64,000 nt of DNA from CAYNJG01 sp965216885. Its GTDB lineage: Bacteria; Planctomycetota; Planctomycetia; Pirellulales; Pirellulaceae. The first letter of the stretch is position 1. The number at the start of each line of letters is the position of its first letter. The stretch is from the NCBI GenBank assembly GCA_965216885.1, contig OZ244209.1:1860001-1924000 (forward strand), written 5' to 3'. This document shows, piece by piece, positions 17,769 to 27,274 of this stretch. The notes under the pieces are model-generated. The model made no database searches and had not been told where the DNA came from. It was given only the letters and a program-made list of their open reading frames with translations. Both the position numbers and the translations under genes were made by a program.

Positions 17769-19304
17769 ATGGATAAGCAGCTTGAAATTGCATTGTCGGA
17801 CCTGGGCGTATCGACTCCACAGGCAATTATGGTTGGCGACGAATGCGTCGCCGGGAAGGGGAAACCAATCCGGGTCGTCTCTCCGATTGACGGCAAGGAG
17901 ATCGTGGAGTTCGCCGCCGCCACGGAAGAGCAATTGGCGACCGTTGTCGCCGGTGCGAGCAGTGCGTTTCACGATTGGCGGGTCGCGCCGGCGCCGCGTC
18001 GCGGTGAACTGGTGCGGCGATTCGGCGAAGCATTGCGAAAGCACAAAGATGCCCTCGCGACGATCGTCAGCTATGAAGCCGGTAAGATCTTTCAGGAATC
18101 ACTCGGCGAAGTGCAGGAGATGATTGATATCTGTGACTTTGCGGTTGGGCTGTCGCGACAGCTCTACGGAAAGTCCATCGCCAGCGAGCGACCCTCGCAC
18201 CGACTCACAGAGCAATGGCATCCGCTCGGGCCAATCGGCGTTATCTCGGCATTCAATTTTCCGGTGGCCGTGTGGGCGTGGAATTCCGCGCTAGCGCTTG
18301 TGTGTGGTGATCCCGTCGTTTGGAAGCCATCGGAAAAGACGCCGCTTTGCGCGTTGGCCTGTCAAAGTATTCTTAACAAGGCTGCTGCGGGAATGGACGA
18401 TGTGCCCGACGGTTTGTCCAGTGTCGTCATTGGCGGAGCGGACGTGGGAAGCGCCCTCGCAGCAGACGTTCGGCTGCCTTTGATTTCGGCGACAGGCTCA
18501 ACGCGAATGGGGCGTGCGGTTGCGGAGGTCGTCGCCCGACGGCTTGGGCGGTCACTGCTGGAATTGGGCGGCAACAACGCCATGATTGTGACCCCGACGG
18601 CAGATCTCGAATTGTGCGTTCGGGCGATTGTCTTTGCAGCTGTTGGAACCTGTGGTCAACGTTGCACGTCGCTGCGGCGGTTGATTGTCCATGAAAGTAT
18701 CGCCGCCGATTTGACTGAGCGGCTGGTTGCCGTCTATGGCGGGCTACCGATCGGAAATCCGTTGGAGGACGGTACGTTGATTGGCCCGCTGGTCGATGAA
18801 GCTGCGGGCGACGCCATGCAGGACGCCTTGAATTCAGCACAAAAGCAGGGCGGCAAACTGCTGGTTGGAGGAGATCGCGTCACGGGCGGCGTACCTGGCG
18901 GCGTATATGTGCAACCGGCGATCGTGGAAATCGCAGCGGACGCGAACATTGTTCAGCAGGAGACGTTCGCACCGATTTTGTATGTCATGAAGTACCAACA
19001 GTTGGACGAAGCCATTGATATTCACAACGCGGTGCCCCAGGGACTGAGTTCCGCGATTTTCACGTCTGACGTGCGCGAGGCGGAGCTGTTCTGTTCACCG
19101 GCTGGCAGCGACTGCGGCATTGCGAATGTGAATATTGGCACCAGCGGAGCCGAAATTGGTGGGGCTTTCGGCGGCGAAAAAGAGACCGGAGGAGGCCGTG
19201 AAAGCGGATCCGATTCGTGGAAGGCCTACATGCGGCGGGCCACAAATACGGTCAACTATTCAGACCAATTGCCACTCGCTCAGGGAATCCGCTTCGACGT
19301 CTGA
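17769..19304 (+). CDS. Aminoadipate-semialdehyde dehydrogenase (antiquitin/ALDH7-like)
   Basis: 511-residue NAD-dependent aldehyde dehydrogenase. Closest visible signature is ALDH7 (antiquitin): PLGPIGVISAFNFPVAVWAW, VVWKPSEKTPL, general-base E265 in LLELGGNN and catalytic C299 in GTCGQRCTSLRR, ending with the family-specific GGAFGGEKETGGGRESGSD. It oxidises alpha-aminoadipate semialdehyde (or its cyclic form piperideine-6-carboxylate) to 2-aminoadipate, directly after the upstream enzyme. ATG 17769 is preferred to ATG 17763 because the GGGAG ribosome site is only 1 nt from the latter but about 7 nt from the former. All expected active-site residues are present. Confidence 0.9.
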   Translation: MDKQLEIALSDLGVSTPQAIMVGDECVAGKGKPIRVVSPIDGKEIVEFAAATEEQLATVVAGASSAFHDWRVAPAPRRGELVRRFGEALRKHKDALATIVSYEAGKIFQESLGEVQEMIDICDFAVGLSRQLYGKSIASERPSHRLTEQWHPLGPIGVISAFNFPVAVWAWNSALALVCGDPVVWKPSEKTPLCALACQSILNKAAAGMDDVPDGLSSVVIGGADVGSALAADVRLPLISATGSTRMGRAVAEVVARRLGRSLLELGGNNAMIVTPTADLELCVRAIVFAAVGTCGQRCTSLRRLIVHESIAADLTERLVAVYGGLPIGNPLEDGTLIGPLVDEAAGDAMQDALNSAQKQGGKLLVGGDRVTGGVPGGVYVQPAIVEIAADANIVQQETFAPILYVMKYQQLDEAIDIHNAVPQGLSSAIFTSDVREAELFCSPAGSDCGIANVNIGTSGAEIGGAFGGEKETGGGRESGSDSWKAYMRRATNTVNYSDQLPLAQGIRFDV

Positions 19305-19475
19305 CAGGCCGTGTTATCGCCCACTCCGGAATTATCGTCAGGGTTGTTCGTTTCGGATTGGCCCGACGGGAGGGTTGGCCGCCTTGCCCGGAAAAGTTTG
19401 CTGGAAGAGGTCACGGTAACGTCGATCTCGACGTAGGTTTGCTCTGTAGCGTGAGACCCACATTCGGAGCCAAAC

Positions 19476-20429
19476 ATGTCTGACAAGCAGCAGTATCGAC
19501 TTTTGACGCGCAGTGACTTTGATGGTCTGGTCTGTGCGATCATTCTCAAGGAACTCGACATTCTGGGAGAGATCAAGTTCGTCCACCCCAAGGATATGCA
19601 GGACGGGAAAATCGAAGTCAATGAATTCGATATCCTGACCAACGTTCCTTATGTCGAAGGCTGTTATCTGTGCTTTGATCATCATGCCAGCGAAGCGTTG
19701 CGGGCCGGAGGTGAAATTGCAGAGAACCATATCCTCGACGCGGACGCCGACTCGGCCGCTCGCGTTGTCTACGATCACTTTGGCGGCAAGGAGCGGTTCC
19801 CGGGCATCAGCGACGAAATGATGATTGCCGTCGACAAGGCGGACGCCGCGAAGTTCACGCGTGAAGACATTGAAAGTCCTCAGGGGTGGGAGTTGTTGTC
19901 GTTCCTGATGGATGCTCGAACCGGGCTGGGACGATTCCGCGAGTTCACGGTTTCCAACTACCAATTGATGATGGACCTGATTCGCGATTGCAAGAATCAC
20001 ACGATCGAGGAAATCCTGGCACTTCCCGATGTTGCCGAACGTGTTGAGTTGTTCCGGTCGCACGAAGAATTGGCGAAAGAACAAATCAAGCGTTGTAGCA
20101 CAGTACACGGCAACCTGGTCGTGCTGGATCTGCGTGAGGAAGAAACGATCTACGCTACAAATCGATTCACGATCTATTCGCTGTTCCCGCAGTGCAATAT
20201 CTCGATCCACTGCATGTGGGGACGCGACAAACAGAATACCGTGTTCACGATCGGCAAGTCGATCTTCGACCGCTCGTGTAGCACAAACATTGGTGGGCTA
20301 TGCCTTCGCTACGGTGGCGGTGGCCATGGAGCCGCTGGTACTTGCCAGATCGATCATGAAGATGCCGATCGCGTTCAGCAGGAGCTGATTGCTCGCATCA
20401 ATGACGATGCAACGGTAGCAATCGTATAG
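19476..20429 (+). CDS. DHH-family phosphoesterase (exopolyphosphatase-like)
   Basis: 317-residue cytoplasmic hydrolase of the DHH/DHHA1 superfamily. Metal-binding motifs are visible: RSDFDG at 12-17, CFDHHAS with DHH at 68-70, and the C-terminal DHHA1 signature RYGGGGHGAAGTCQ. Relatives include exopolyphosphatases, oligoribonuclease NrnA and cyclic dinucleotide phosphodiesterases, all using two manganese ions. The short N-terminal domain and the lack of extra sensor domains leave these options open. It is a single-gene unit ended by a strong intrinsic terminator 28 nt after the stop. Confidence 0.85.
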   Translation: MSDKQQYRLLTRSDFDGLVCAIILKELDILGEIKFVHPKDMQDGKIEVNEFDILTNVPYVEGCYLCFDHHASEALRAGGEIAENHILDADADSAARVVYDHFGGKERFPGISDEMMIAVDKADAAKFTREDIESPQGWELLSFLMDARTGLGRFREFTVSNYQLMMDLIRDCKNHTIEEILALPDVAERVELFRSHEELAKEQIKRCSTVHGNLVVLDLREEETIYATNRFTIYSLFPQCNISIHCMWGRDKQNTVFTIGKSIFDRSCSTNIGGLCLRYGGGGHGAAGTCQIDHEDADRVQQELIARINDDATVAIV

Positions 20430-20456
20430 CTGACGTCTCTATACCAATTGATGAAC

Positions 20457-20485
20457 AAACGCCCCGCAGTTAGTGGGGCGTTTTT
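20457..20485 (+). terminator. Intrinsic terminator after the DHH phosphoesterase gene
   Basis: Stem AAACGCCCC (20457-20465) pairs perfectly with GGGGCGTTT (20475-20483), extendable by a G-T and a C-G pair into the loop, and the 3' arm runs into a TTTTT tract at 20481-20485. This is a textbook Rho-independent terminator. Confidence 0.9.
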
Positions 20486-20607
20486 CGTTTGATGTCATGG
20501 TGGTGCGGGCGTTGCTGTCGCGCCTTTCTTGTCTCAATGTTGAAGAACGTGCCATGCGGTGGACGATAAAACCGCAAATTCTTCTCATCGTGGCCATGAG
20601 GTTCATC

Positions 20608-20970
20608 ATGAAAAATATACTGCTCTTCGCAGTGCTCGTAATGTTTGCGAGTGGTTGTACAACGGTACGTTCGTTGATGCCGGGACAGGGTTCGTCTTCG
20701 ATTGGCGATCAGATGCTTTCGCAGTCGCAGCAGACCAAGTCGCTGGGCAAGAAATGGAATCAGGGCCAGGAGCTCGTTGCCAAGGGGCAAAAGCTGCTCA
20801 GCAAGAGCCAGAAGCTGGCGACCGAAAGCCAGCAGGCAAAGCTTGAGGCTGAAGGGCTGATTGCTCAGGGCAAGAGCCTGATCTCGAATAGCGAAGAAGG
20901 GTACCGTGTCGCATTCGGCGAAGACGTGCCCAGTCGTGAAACGGCAATGGGCGACTCTTTCGCCCGTTAG
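20608..20970 (+). CDS. Small lipoprotein, helical and Lys/Gln/Ser-rich
   Basis: 120-residue lipoprotein. The signal peptide MKNILLFAVLVMFASGC ends in a lipobox (FASGC), so the Cys should be lipidated and the protein anchored to a membrane. The mature part is almost entirely helical with repeating GQ/KSQ units (GQELVAKGQKLLSKSQKL, ESQQAKLEAEG, AQGKSLISN), like small planctomycete envelope lipoproteins of unknown role. The ATG at 20608 is chosen over longer in-frame starts because of the GAGG ribosome site 6 nt upstream and the signal peptide. It follows the terminator, so it has its own promoter. It is convergent with the operon ending at 20981, leaving a 10-bp gap. Confidence 0.8.
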   Translation: MKNILLFAVLVMFASGCTTVRSLMPGQGSSSIGDQMLSQSQQTKSLGKKWNQGQELVAKGQKLLSKSQKLATESQQAKLEAEGLIAQGKSLISNSEEGYRVAFGEDVPSRETAMGDSFAR

Positions 20971-20980
20971 TTGGATACGG

Positions 20981-22252
20981 TCAGTGTTCCGTGAGTGGGT
21001 AGGCGTTAAGACGGAAGTCCCTCGCGGCTTCCGTCAGTTGGTCGGTGTTGCGGTAGGTGGCGGTCTTCCTTTTGCCGGTCCACCGGTCGGCGACGCCTTG
21101 CCACTGAACCAGAACGCCGCCGGCGAGGTTGTGTCGCTTTGCCAAATCCAAAGCGACGCCAACTTGAAAGCGGTCCTGCGGGTATAGTGGTACGCCCAGC
21201 GTATCAATCGACCACTGATCCATTTCGAAGCGATGCCACAGCGAATTCTGCTCCGCGGTGATATAGGTTTGTAGCTCATCAGGTAGGTTTTCCCTACCGG
21301 TTTCCAGCACCGACAGCGTGACTCGGCTGTTCCGTGGTGCGTAGAGTTGCCATGCGGGCCAGTGGTCGTAGAGCCCCACGATTTCCAGCACGGGCAACAG
21401 CACGAGAGCTGACGCGATCCAGCTGAATTGGCGAACTCGCGATTCTTGCGATTCTTGCGACTCGTGCGTTGGTGGCGTAGGCTCAGCTCCCTTGCGGATA
21501 AACAGGATCCAGACCTGCGCAACGAACAGTACGTTCCAAACCAGGACAGCCGGCTGATGCCCAAGTCCCCACGGCCCCAGTATGGCGATCAGCCCAACAT
21601 GCATGCCGATAGCGCACCATCCGGCCATCCTGCGGGAGGTGGGAATGAGAAGGGCACCGGCAATCAACAGCTCCGCGACCGGGAACAGGCAGGCAATCTT
21701 AAGCCGCAAGTTCCACGGGATGCCGGTCACGTCGTAATTGAAAAAGCCCGCGAGTGTGTCGATAAACTGCTGCCCCAATGAATGCAGGAAGACGTAGTCG
21801 AGTTTGCTGATCGCCGAGAATACATAGAGGCTGATCAGGAGCACTCGGGCCCATGAGGCGAACCCGCGCGAAGGAAGGAGCAGGACCAACACATTCAAGA
21901 GTGCAAACTGATGTAGCCACGGTTGCAAACGATGCTGGCTGATGCAAACGAGCAACGTGCTGGCGAGGAGCATAACCAAGGCGGCGGGGCGACGCCATTT
22001 GGTGGTGACGACGCCGAACATGCCCGTCAATGCACAAACGAGCAAGACTCCGTCGCACCACGCGGGAATACCGCCGGCGATCTGGAATAGCGGGACTGTG
22101 GGGAACGTCGTGCTCCGGAACCATAGTGCCCACGTGACGGCGAACAGCACGGCACTGGCAATGGCGTTTGCGAGCAGAAGGCTCTGCTGCTGCCTCGTTG
22201 CCCGTTCTTCCGTGACGTCGCTGCCTGCGAGCTGAAGGAGGAACTCGATCAC
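20981..22252 (-). CDS. Polytopic membrane protein, HTTM/DoxX-like
   Basis: 423-residue protein with about eight membrane helices in its first 270 residues and a soluble C-terminal part of about 150 residues. The helical part resembles HTTM or DoxX-type membrane modules (ISLYVFSAISKLDYVFLHSLG, IACLFPVAELLIAGALLIP); this is a weak, pattern-level resemblance. The C-terminal part includes YAPRNSRVTLSVLETGRENLPDELQTYI, a beta-rich segment. Its ATG overlaps the stop of the haem protein by 4 nt, so it is the third gene of a translationally coupled operon. A short micro-repeat encodes ESQESQES in the linker. Function unknown. Confidence 0.75.
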   Translation of the reverse strand: MIEFLLQLAGSDVTEERATRQQQSLLLANAIASAVLFAVTWALWFRSTTFPTVPLFQIAGGIPAWCDGVLLVCALTGMFGVVTTKWRRPAALVMLLASTLLVCISQHRLQPWLHQFALLNVLVLLLPSRGFASWARVLLISLYVFSAISKLDYVFLHSLGQQFIDTLAGFFNYDVTGIPWNLRLKIACLFPVAELLIAGALLIPTSRRMAGWCAIGMHVGLIAILGPWGLGHQPAVLVWNVLFVAQVWILFIRKGAEPTPPTHESQESQESRVRQFSWIASALVLLPVLEIVGLYDHWPAWQLYAPRNSRVTLSVLETGRENLPDELQTYITAEQNSLWHRFEMDQWSIDTLGVPLYPQDRFQVGVALDLAKRHNLAGGVLVQWQGVADRWTGKRKTATYRNTDQLTEAARDFRLNAYPLTEH

Positions 22253-25200
22253 GGAGTGCCGACCAATACGCGGATTGGCTTCGCATCGGCCGCTTCGACC
22301 GCGAGCATCACGGTGTGCTGCCCCTGTTCGAGTTCAAGCTGCAGCTCCGCTGCCGGTTTGACGGGTTTGCCATCGACATAGATCCGGATTCCGTTTGTGC
22401 GATTGAGCTGCAGCGATCGCGCGGAGTTCGTGGGATAGTCGAGCGTAAAGCGGAAGTACCTGGTGGGAGATGTCACATTCACCGGCTGAAATGCTGCAGC
22501 CTCGGCTGGATCGAGATGCCCGGAGACCTGCGCGTAGAGTGGTGTCCATTTGAAACGCGGGTCGACGGCCAGTTCCGGTTCGCCACGACGTCGAAGCTGA
22601 CCGGCGTTGGCTCCCGGCAAGAGCGTTTCCCATGATCGCACGTAAGCCTGACGGGAGAGCGCGAAATCGCCGATCTTCCCCAGCTCGGTGAGGAATCGGA
22701 TTAGATCCAGCGTCTCCTGTCTTGTCAGGTCGTTCATGAGCCCCGCCGGCATCAGGCTGCCGCCGTCCTTGCGTTCCTCAATCGAATCCAGCGGAATGGA
22801 AATCTCGCGGTCCTCGGCGTCACGAAGGATCAGGGCTTCATCGGTTTCTCGCAACAACACGCCTGTGAGAACCTCGCCTTCGTCCGTGGCGACGATCTGA
22901 CTGTGATAGTTTTCCTTGATCTTGGCGTTGGGTTCCAGCATGGATTCAAGGATGTAGTCTGCCGGTGCGCTCGCGCCGATACTGGCGAGGTCGGGGCCCA
23001 CGCTGCCGCCAGCTCCACCAATCGCGTGGCATTTCTGGCAGTTCAGTTCGCTGCGTCGGTATACCGATTCACCTCGAACGGGATTGCCATCGGTTCGTGC
23101 CTGCTCCAATAGTTGCTGACGTTCCGCGTCTGTCAGTGGCTCGGGCTGGGCGGCGAGGTTGCCGATGCGATTGAGTTGTTCGATCAGCGCGCCGACATCC
23201 CGTCCGCTGGTCCGCGCGACGCGAACGCAGAGTTTGGCGACGTCCTGATTGACGGTTGCGTCAGACGCTTTCAACGCGGAAGTCAAAGCCGCATCGCCGC
23301 CGTCCTGACTGAGGAATGCCCGCAATAGCGGAGTCGGATCGTGACTGGTGTCGAGTTCGGGTAGCAAGCCAATTGCCGCGGAACTGGCTGCCTTGAGGTC
23401 GACGCCCGTCATGCGGGCAACGGTTGCGAGGCGAAGGTCGATGGGCTGCTGTTGCCCTGCCAGGTGAACGAGCGAATCGAGTTGCCGCATAGAGGCGAGG
23501 CTTTGAATGGCCGCCAACCGGATCGGCCTACTTTCGTCTTCGTCGCTGGCGACTTGTTCAAAGCTCGTCGCCAGGTCACGCATGTGCCAGGAGCCCGCAA
23601 GCTGCATGGCGGTAGCTCGCACGTCGGCGTTGCTGGATGTGAGCAACTCCCGGACGGAGGAGACATCGGTGGCGGGACGCAAGCCGCGTTTGCTGGCGGC
23701 ATTTTGCAATGCAGAGAGCAGCGATACTCGCAGGCGGTCTTTGGTGTCGGGGGCTACGGCGAGATCGAAAACACTGGAGAGCTCATCGCGGTTGCCTCGA
23801 GCGGCGACCATGTTCATGACCTGTCGTGTTGCCCCTTCATCATTGGACCAGGAGTCGGCGGAAGCGAGCAGGATTGGCACGGCTTCGGCGGAATCGGCGG
23901 CAGCGAGTGCAAACAACAGACCTGCCGCATTGTCGCCGAAGGAGAGCTTGCCTTGTCGAAGTGCGGGGAGCCAGTTTGCAGATGTTTGGTCGGCCGTCTG
24001 TTCCAGTGCGTACTTTAGAAAGCGATCCGTAGGCTTCTGCGCTGCTTGCATGGCGATCAACCCGGCGTTGATGGCAGTCGAACGCCGCAGCGCGTGCGAG
24101 GCTTCCATGCGAACCTGCGGATGGTCGTCATTGGCCAGTTTCTCCAGCCAGTTCATGTGGTTGGGCACGCGGTCCTGCCAGTGGTAAAGCACGCGGCACG
24201 CAGCCGCGCGGATCTTTGCGTCGTCGTGTTTTAGTAGCTCGGATAGCAGCTCATTGTTGACGACGTCCAGCGACTGGTAGACCCACAGCATCTCCAGACG
24301 CGTGCGTCCTTTCGTGTCCGGCAGCAATTTTGCGAGTACCGGTAGTACGTCGTCCGCACCGCGTTCCTTCAGCACGCGTTTCGCCTGCCTGCGCCAGTAC
24401 GGTTCGTCGCCGGCGAGGAGCCTCAGGAGTTCCGCTGTAGGTGTGTCGTAGAGATTGCGTGGCGGTAGCAGCGGTCGATCCTTCGCAGCGATACGCCAGA
24501 TTCGACCGTGAGTGTGGTCGCGTCGTGGGTCACGGAAATCCACCTCGCCATGTTGGATGATGGGGTTATACCAATCGGCGATGTAGATCGCGCCGTCGGG
24601 GCCCAGCTTCACATCGATGGGGCGAAACGCCTGGTGTCGCGTTCGGACCAACTCGTCCAGCTCACGAGAAGTGTAGCCCGCGCCATCGTCCTGCACCTTG
24701 TAGCGGCAAACACGATGAGCTCGGAAGTCGTTGGTGATCAGGTCGCCTCGCCATTCCTCCGGGATGTGGCTGCCGCCAATGATTTCAAGGCCGCAGAGTT
24801 TTGGCTTGCCTGGATTCAGGCCGTGGAAGATGCGTTTGGCTCCGGGCGACGTCACGCCGACGAAATCCGGAAAGACATAGTTGATGCCTTCGCCGCCGGC
24901 TCCGTCGGTTTCGAAAGACTGCCCGAACTTGTCGAAGGCATGTCCCCAGGGGTTCACCAGTCCGTAGGTGTACGGTTCAAGCTGCATCGTCTCGGGACGG
25001 AAATGCCAGACGCCGCCGCCATTCATGCGACGCACACCATACGGTGTTTCGATATGGCTGTGGATGTAGATCGATTGATTCATGTATAGAAGACCTTCTG
25101 GGCCCCACCGCAGCGTATGCAAGATGTGGTGGGTGTCTTCCGTACCAAAGCCACTCAACATGACGCGTTCGGTATCCGCGACGCCGTCGCCATCAGTGTC

Positions 25201-25632
25201 TTTCAGGTGCAACAGTTCTGTGCTGTTGGCCACGTAGACGCCATCGTCGCCCGGTTCGACGCCGGTTGGGATGAGCAGTCCGTCGGCGAAGACGGTCGTC
25301 GTGTCGGCCACGCCATCGCGGTCCTGGTCTTCGATGATCAGGATCTTGTCGTTGGCCTTTTGGCCGGGTTCGATCTGCGGATAGACCTCGCTACTGGCAA
25401 CCCAGAGGCGACCGGCGGGGTCGAAATTCATCTGAATTGGTTTGGCAATGCGTGGATCGGCCGCGTAGAGGCTGATCTCGAATTCCGGCGCAACTTCCAG
25501 CTCGGCCAGTTGCAGTAAGGGATCCGGATCCGGGATGTTCTTCAGATTTCGCTGCGCCTGCAAGGTCGAACCGGACAGCCACAGTGCCGCGAACACACAA
25601 CAGACGACGGGCAATTGATTTCGTAGGCTCAT
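22249..25632 (-). CDS. PVC-type haem-binding protein with beta-propeller and HEAT repeats
   Basis: 1127-residue exported protein (signal peptide about 1-26). The N-terminal 400 residues form a propeller-like putative dehydrogenase domain with aspartate-rich blades (IIEDQDRDGVADTTTVFADGL, LKDTDGDGVADTE) and IADWYNPIIQHGEVDFRDPRRD. Next come about 400 residues of HEAT-like helical repeats, then a cytochrome-type haem motif CQKCH at 865-869 within the planctomycete paralogous haem-binding domain, and a C-terminal carbohydrate-binding-like beta domain. The family is abundant in Planctomycetes and is assumed to oxidise sugars or similar compounds outside the cytoplasm. It overlaps the upstream esterase gene and the downstream membrane gene by 4 nt each. 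Confidence 0.92.
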   Translation of the reverse strand: MSLRNQLPVVCCVFAALWLSGSTLQAQRNLKNIPDPDPLLQLAELEVAPEFEISLYAADPRIAKPIQMNFDPAGRLWVASSEVYPQIEPGQKANDKILIIEDQDRDGVADTTTVFADGLLIPTGVEPGDDGVYVANSTELLHLKDTDGDGVADTERVMLSGFGTEDTHHILHTLRWGPEGLLYMNQSIYIHSHIETPYGVRRMNGGGVWHFRPETMQLEPYTYGLVNPWGHAFDKFGQSFETDGAGGEGINYVFPDFVGVTSPGAKRIFHGLNPGKPKLCGLEIIGGSHIPEEWRGDLITNDFRAHRVCRYKVQDDGAGYTSRELDELVRTRHQAFRPIDVKLGPDGAIYIADWYNPIIQHGEVDFRDPRRDHTHGRIWRIAAKDRPLLPPRNLYDTPTAELLRLLAGDEPYWRRQAKRVLKERGADDVLPVLAKLLPDTKGRTRLEMLWVYQSLDVVNNELLSELLKHDDAKIRAAACRVLYHWQDRVPNHMNWLEKLANDDHPQVRMEASHALRRSTAINAGLIAMQAAQKPTDRFLKYALEQTADQTSANWLPALRQGKLSFGDNAAGLLFALAAADSAEAVPILLASADSWSNDEGATRQVMNMVAARGNRDELSSVFDLAVAPDTKDRLRVSLLSALQNAASKRGLRPATDVSSVRELLTSSNADVRATAMQLAGSWHMRDLATSFEQVASDEDESRPIRLAAIQSLASMRQLDSLVHLAGQQQPIDLRLATVARMTGVDLKAASSAAIGLLPELDTSHDPTPLLRAFLSQDGGDAALTSALKASDATVNQDVAKLCVRVARTSGRDVGALIEQLNRIGNLAAQPEPLTDAERQQLLEQARTDGNPVRGESVYRRSELNCQKCHAIGGAGGSVGPDLASIGASAPADYILESMLEPNAKIKENYHSQIVATDEGEVLTGVLLRETDEALILRDAEDREISIPLDSIEERKDGGSLMPAGLMNDLTRQETLDLIRFLTELGKIGDFALSRQAYVRSWETLLPGANAGQLRRRGEPELAVDPRFKWTPLYAQVSGHLDPAEAAAFQPVNVTSPTRYFRFTLDYPTNSARSLQLNRTNGIRIYVDGKPVKPAAELQLELEQGQHTVMLAVEAADAKPIRVLVGTP

Positions 25633-27053
25633 GGCTGTTGTGCTTCTTTCTTGAGTGCGTCGATCTTGCGTTCGGCGTCGGCAACCAGGGGGTCAAACAT
25701 GGGGATTTCGACCGCGTTGTTGCCCTGTTCGTGTTTGCGGAACAGGTACAGATACGTTTCGTTCTGAGGTCGCCAGCGATGAAAGTACAGTTCGTTCTTC
25801 TCGCGGATGGCGGTGATCAGCTTTTCGTCGAAACTCTCGTGTCGATGGGGAGTCAGGCCCAGTGCCTTCAACAACATCGGCGCGGTTGCGAGGTAGCCCT
25901 GTTCGGTGAGGTGGACGCCATTGTCGGTGAGCTGCTGGTCGGCGGGCTGGTCGATTTCGGCAAACCGGCAGTTGCGTTCCGCGGCCAGTTTGCGAATGGC
26001 TGCGACATACGCGGGGCGGTTGGCGTTGTAGCTGGGGGCAAGCAGACGACCGTCGACCGGCTCATGTTGGAGCGGCGCGAGCAGTACGATGGAGGCTCCT
26101 GTGGTTTCCAGCGAATCGAGCAACCGGTTGTATCCGTCAATGAATGGCTGCAATCCAGCCGGGCCGGCGAAGATGGCGTTGCTGCCGTATCCGCACAGAA
26201 TGACGGTTGGCTTGACGGCGTGGACGTGGACCTCAAGGTGGTCAAAGCCGTCGGCCGGTGTGCCAAATCGCGCGCGTGCTTCGCCAAGCACGGTATCGCC
26301 GCTCCAACCCAGATTGCGAAAGACGATGTGCTTGTCAGCGTAGTGCGTCGTCAACGCGGCTTCCCAGAAACCGTACCGCTGCTCTCGTTCGATGACCGTG
26401 TTTCCAAGAAAGAGAACTCGATCAGCTTCACGCAGCTCAAATTTTTCCCGTTCGCCTGCCCTGGCAGGGAAGACGCTGATCTGCTCGTTGAGCGCCAGGT
26501 CGTCACTCCAGGGCGCCGTGGTCGACTGGGGACCGCTGGTGAAAGCCGGTCGCCATGATTTTTCCTTGACGGCATCTGGATTCCAGGTTCCCCGCTTTTG
26601 CACGCTGGCATCCCAGGTGTCGTCCGAAACGACTTCGACCTGACGACTATTTTCGAGGGTGACGTCGAGGTGCACCAATAAACCAGCCGGTCCATCTAGA
26701 TTTCGACCGCGAATGAAGAATTGATTGGTGCCGGACTTGAGCAGAGAGGTCACATCGTACTGCTCGATATGCTGCCAGTTATCGTCGACGCCAAGGAGAC
26801 GCCCGTTGATTCGCACGATGTACTCGTCATCGCACGTAATACGAAGGATGCCGCGAGTGGCGGGCTGATCGAGCTCAAATGTCTTGCGAAAGAGGCAAAC
26901 ATCATCCGCTGCCTCCTTATTCGCGTCCGGCTTACCCCAAATCCAGATCGGCTCGGTGGCGACCGCCGGGTGAAGCGAGATGAACAGCAGCAGCCATGTG
27001 AGTGCAGCGGTGAACTTACGCCGTGTAAAGACTCGTAGATACGAGCGCATCAT
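25629..27053 (-). CDS. GDSL/SGNH-like esterase with N-terminal jelly-roll domain
   Basis: 474-residue exported protein. After the signal peptide (ALTWLLLFISLHPAVA) comes a galactose-binding-like domain (IWGKPDANKEAADDVCLFRKTF, ITCDDEYIVRINGRLLG), then an SGNH-hydrolase-like domain (VLFLGNTVIEREQRYG, NLGWSGDTV, VILCGYGSNAIFAG, and C-terminal DNGVHLTEQGY with the usual Asp-x-x-His neighbourhood). The block-I GDS is changed to GNT, so catalysis by the standard Ser is doubtful. ATG 27053 is preferred to the far-upstream 27125 because of the signal peptide and the GGGGG ribosome site about 10 nt before it. It is first in an operon with the haem protein, a pairing common in Planctomycetes. Confidence 0.85.
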   Translation of the reverse strand: MMRSYLRVFTRRKFTAALTWLLLFISLHPAVATEPIWIWGKPDANKEAADDVCLFRKTFELDQPATRGILRITCDDEYIVRINGRLLGVDDNWQHIEQYDVTSLLKSGTNQFFIRGRNLDGPAGLLVHLDVTLENSRQVEVVSDDTWDASVQKRGTWNPDAVKEKSWRPAFTSGPQSTTAPWSDDLALNEQISVFPARAGEREKFELREADRVLFLGNTVIEREQRYGFWEAALTTHYADKHIVFRNLGWSGDTVLGEARARFGTPADGFDHLEVHVHAVKPTVILCGYGSNAIFAGPAGLQPFIDGYNRLLDSLETTGASIVLLAPLQHEPVDGRLLAPSYNANRPAYVAAIRKLAAERNCRFAEIDQPADQQLTDNGVHLTEQGYLATAPMLLKALGLTPHRHESFDEKLITAIREKNELYFHRWRPQNETYLYLFRKHEQGNNAVEIPMFDPLVADAERKIDALKKEAQQP

Positions 27054-27274
27054 TAGATATGTACCCCCAAACTGATACCGCGGTTTCAGGCTGCACATTA
27101 TGGGGTTCCGGTCGCCTCGCGGCAAACATCAGATTTCCCGGCCATGTCACGAAAGGATACAGCTCGGCGGGTTGGTTTTACGGGCCGGCCCAAGAATAAT
27201 GGCTACCAGGAACAATCTCGCCATCAGCAGCCAGTCTGGTCTGCCGCGGCAATCTTCAACATTCGGGCTGGTCA

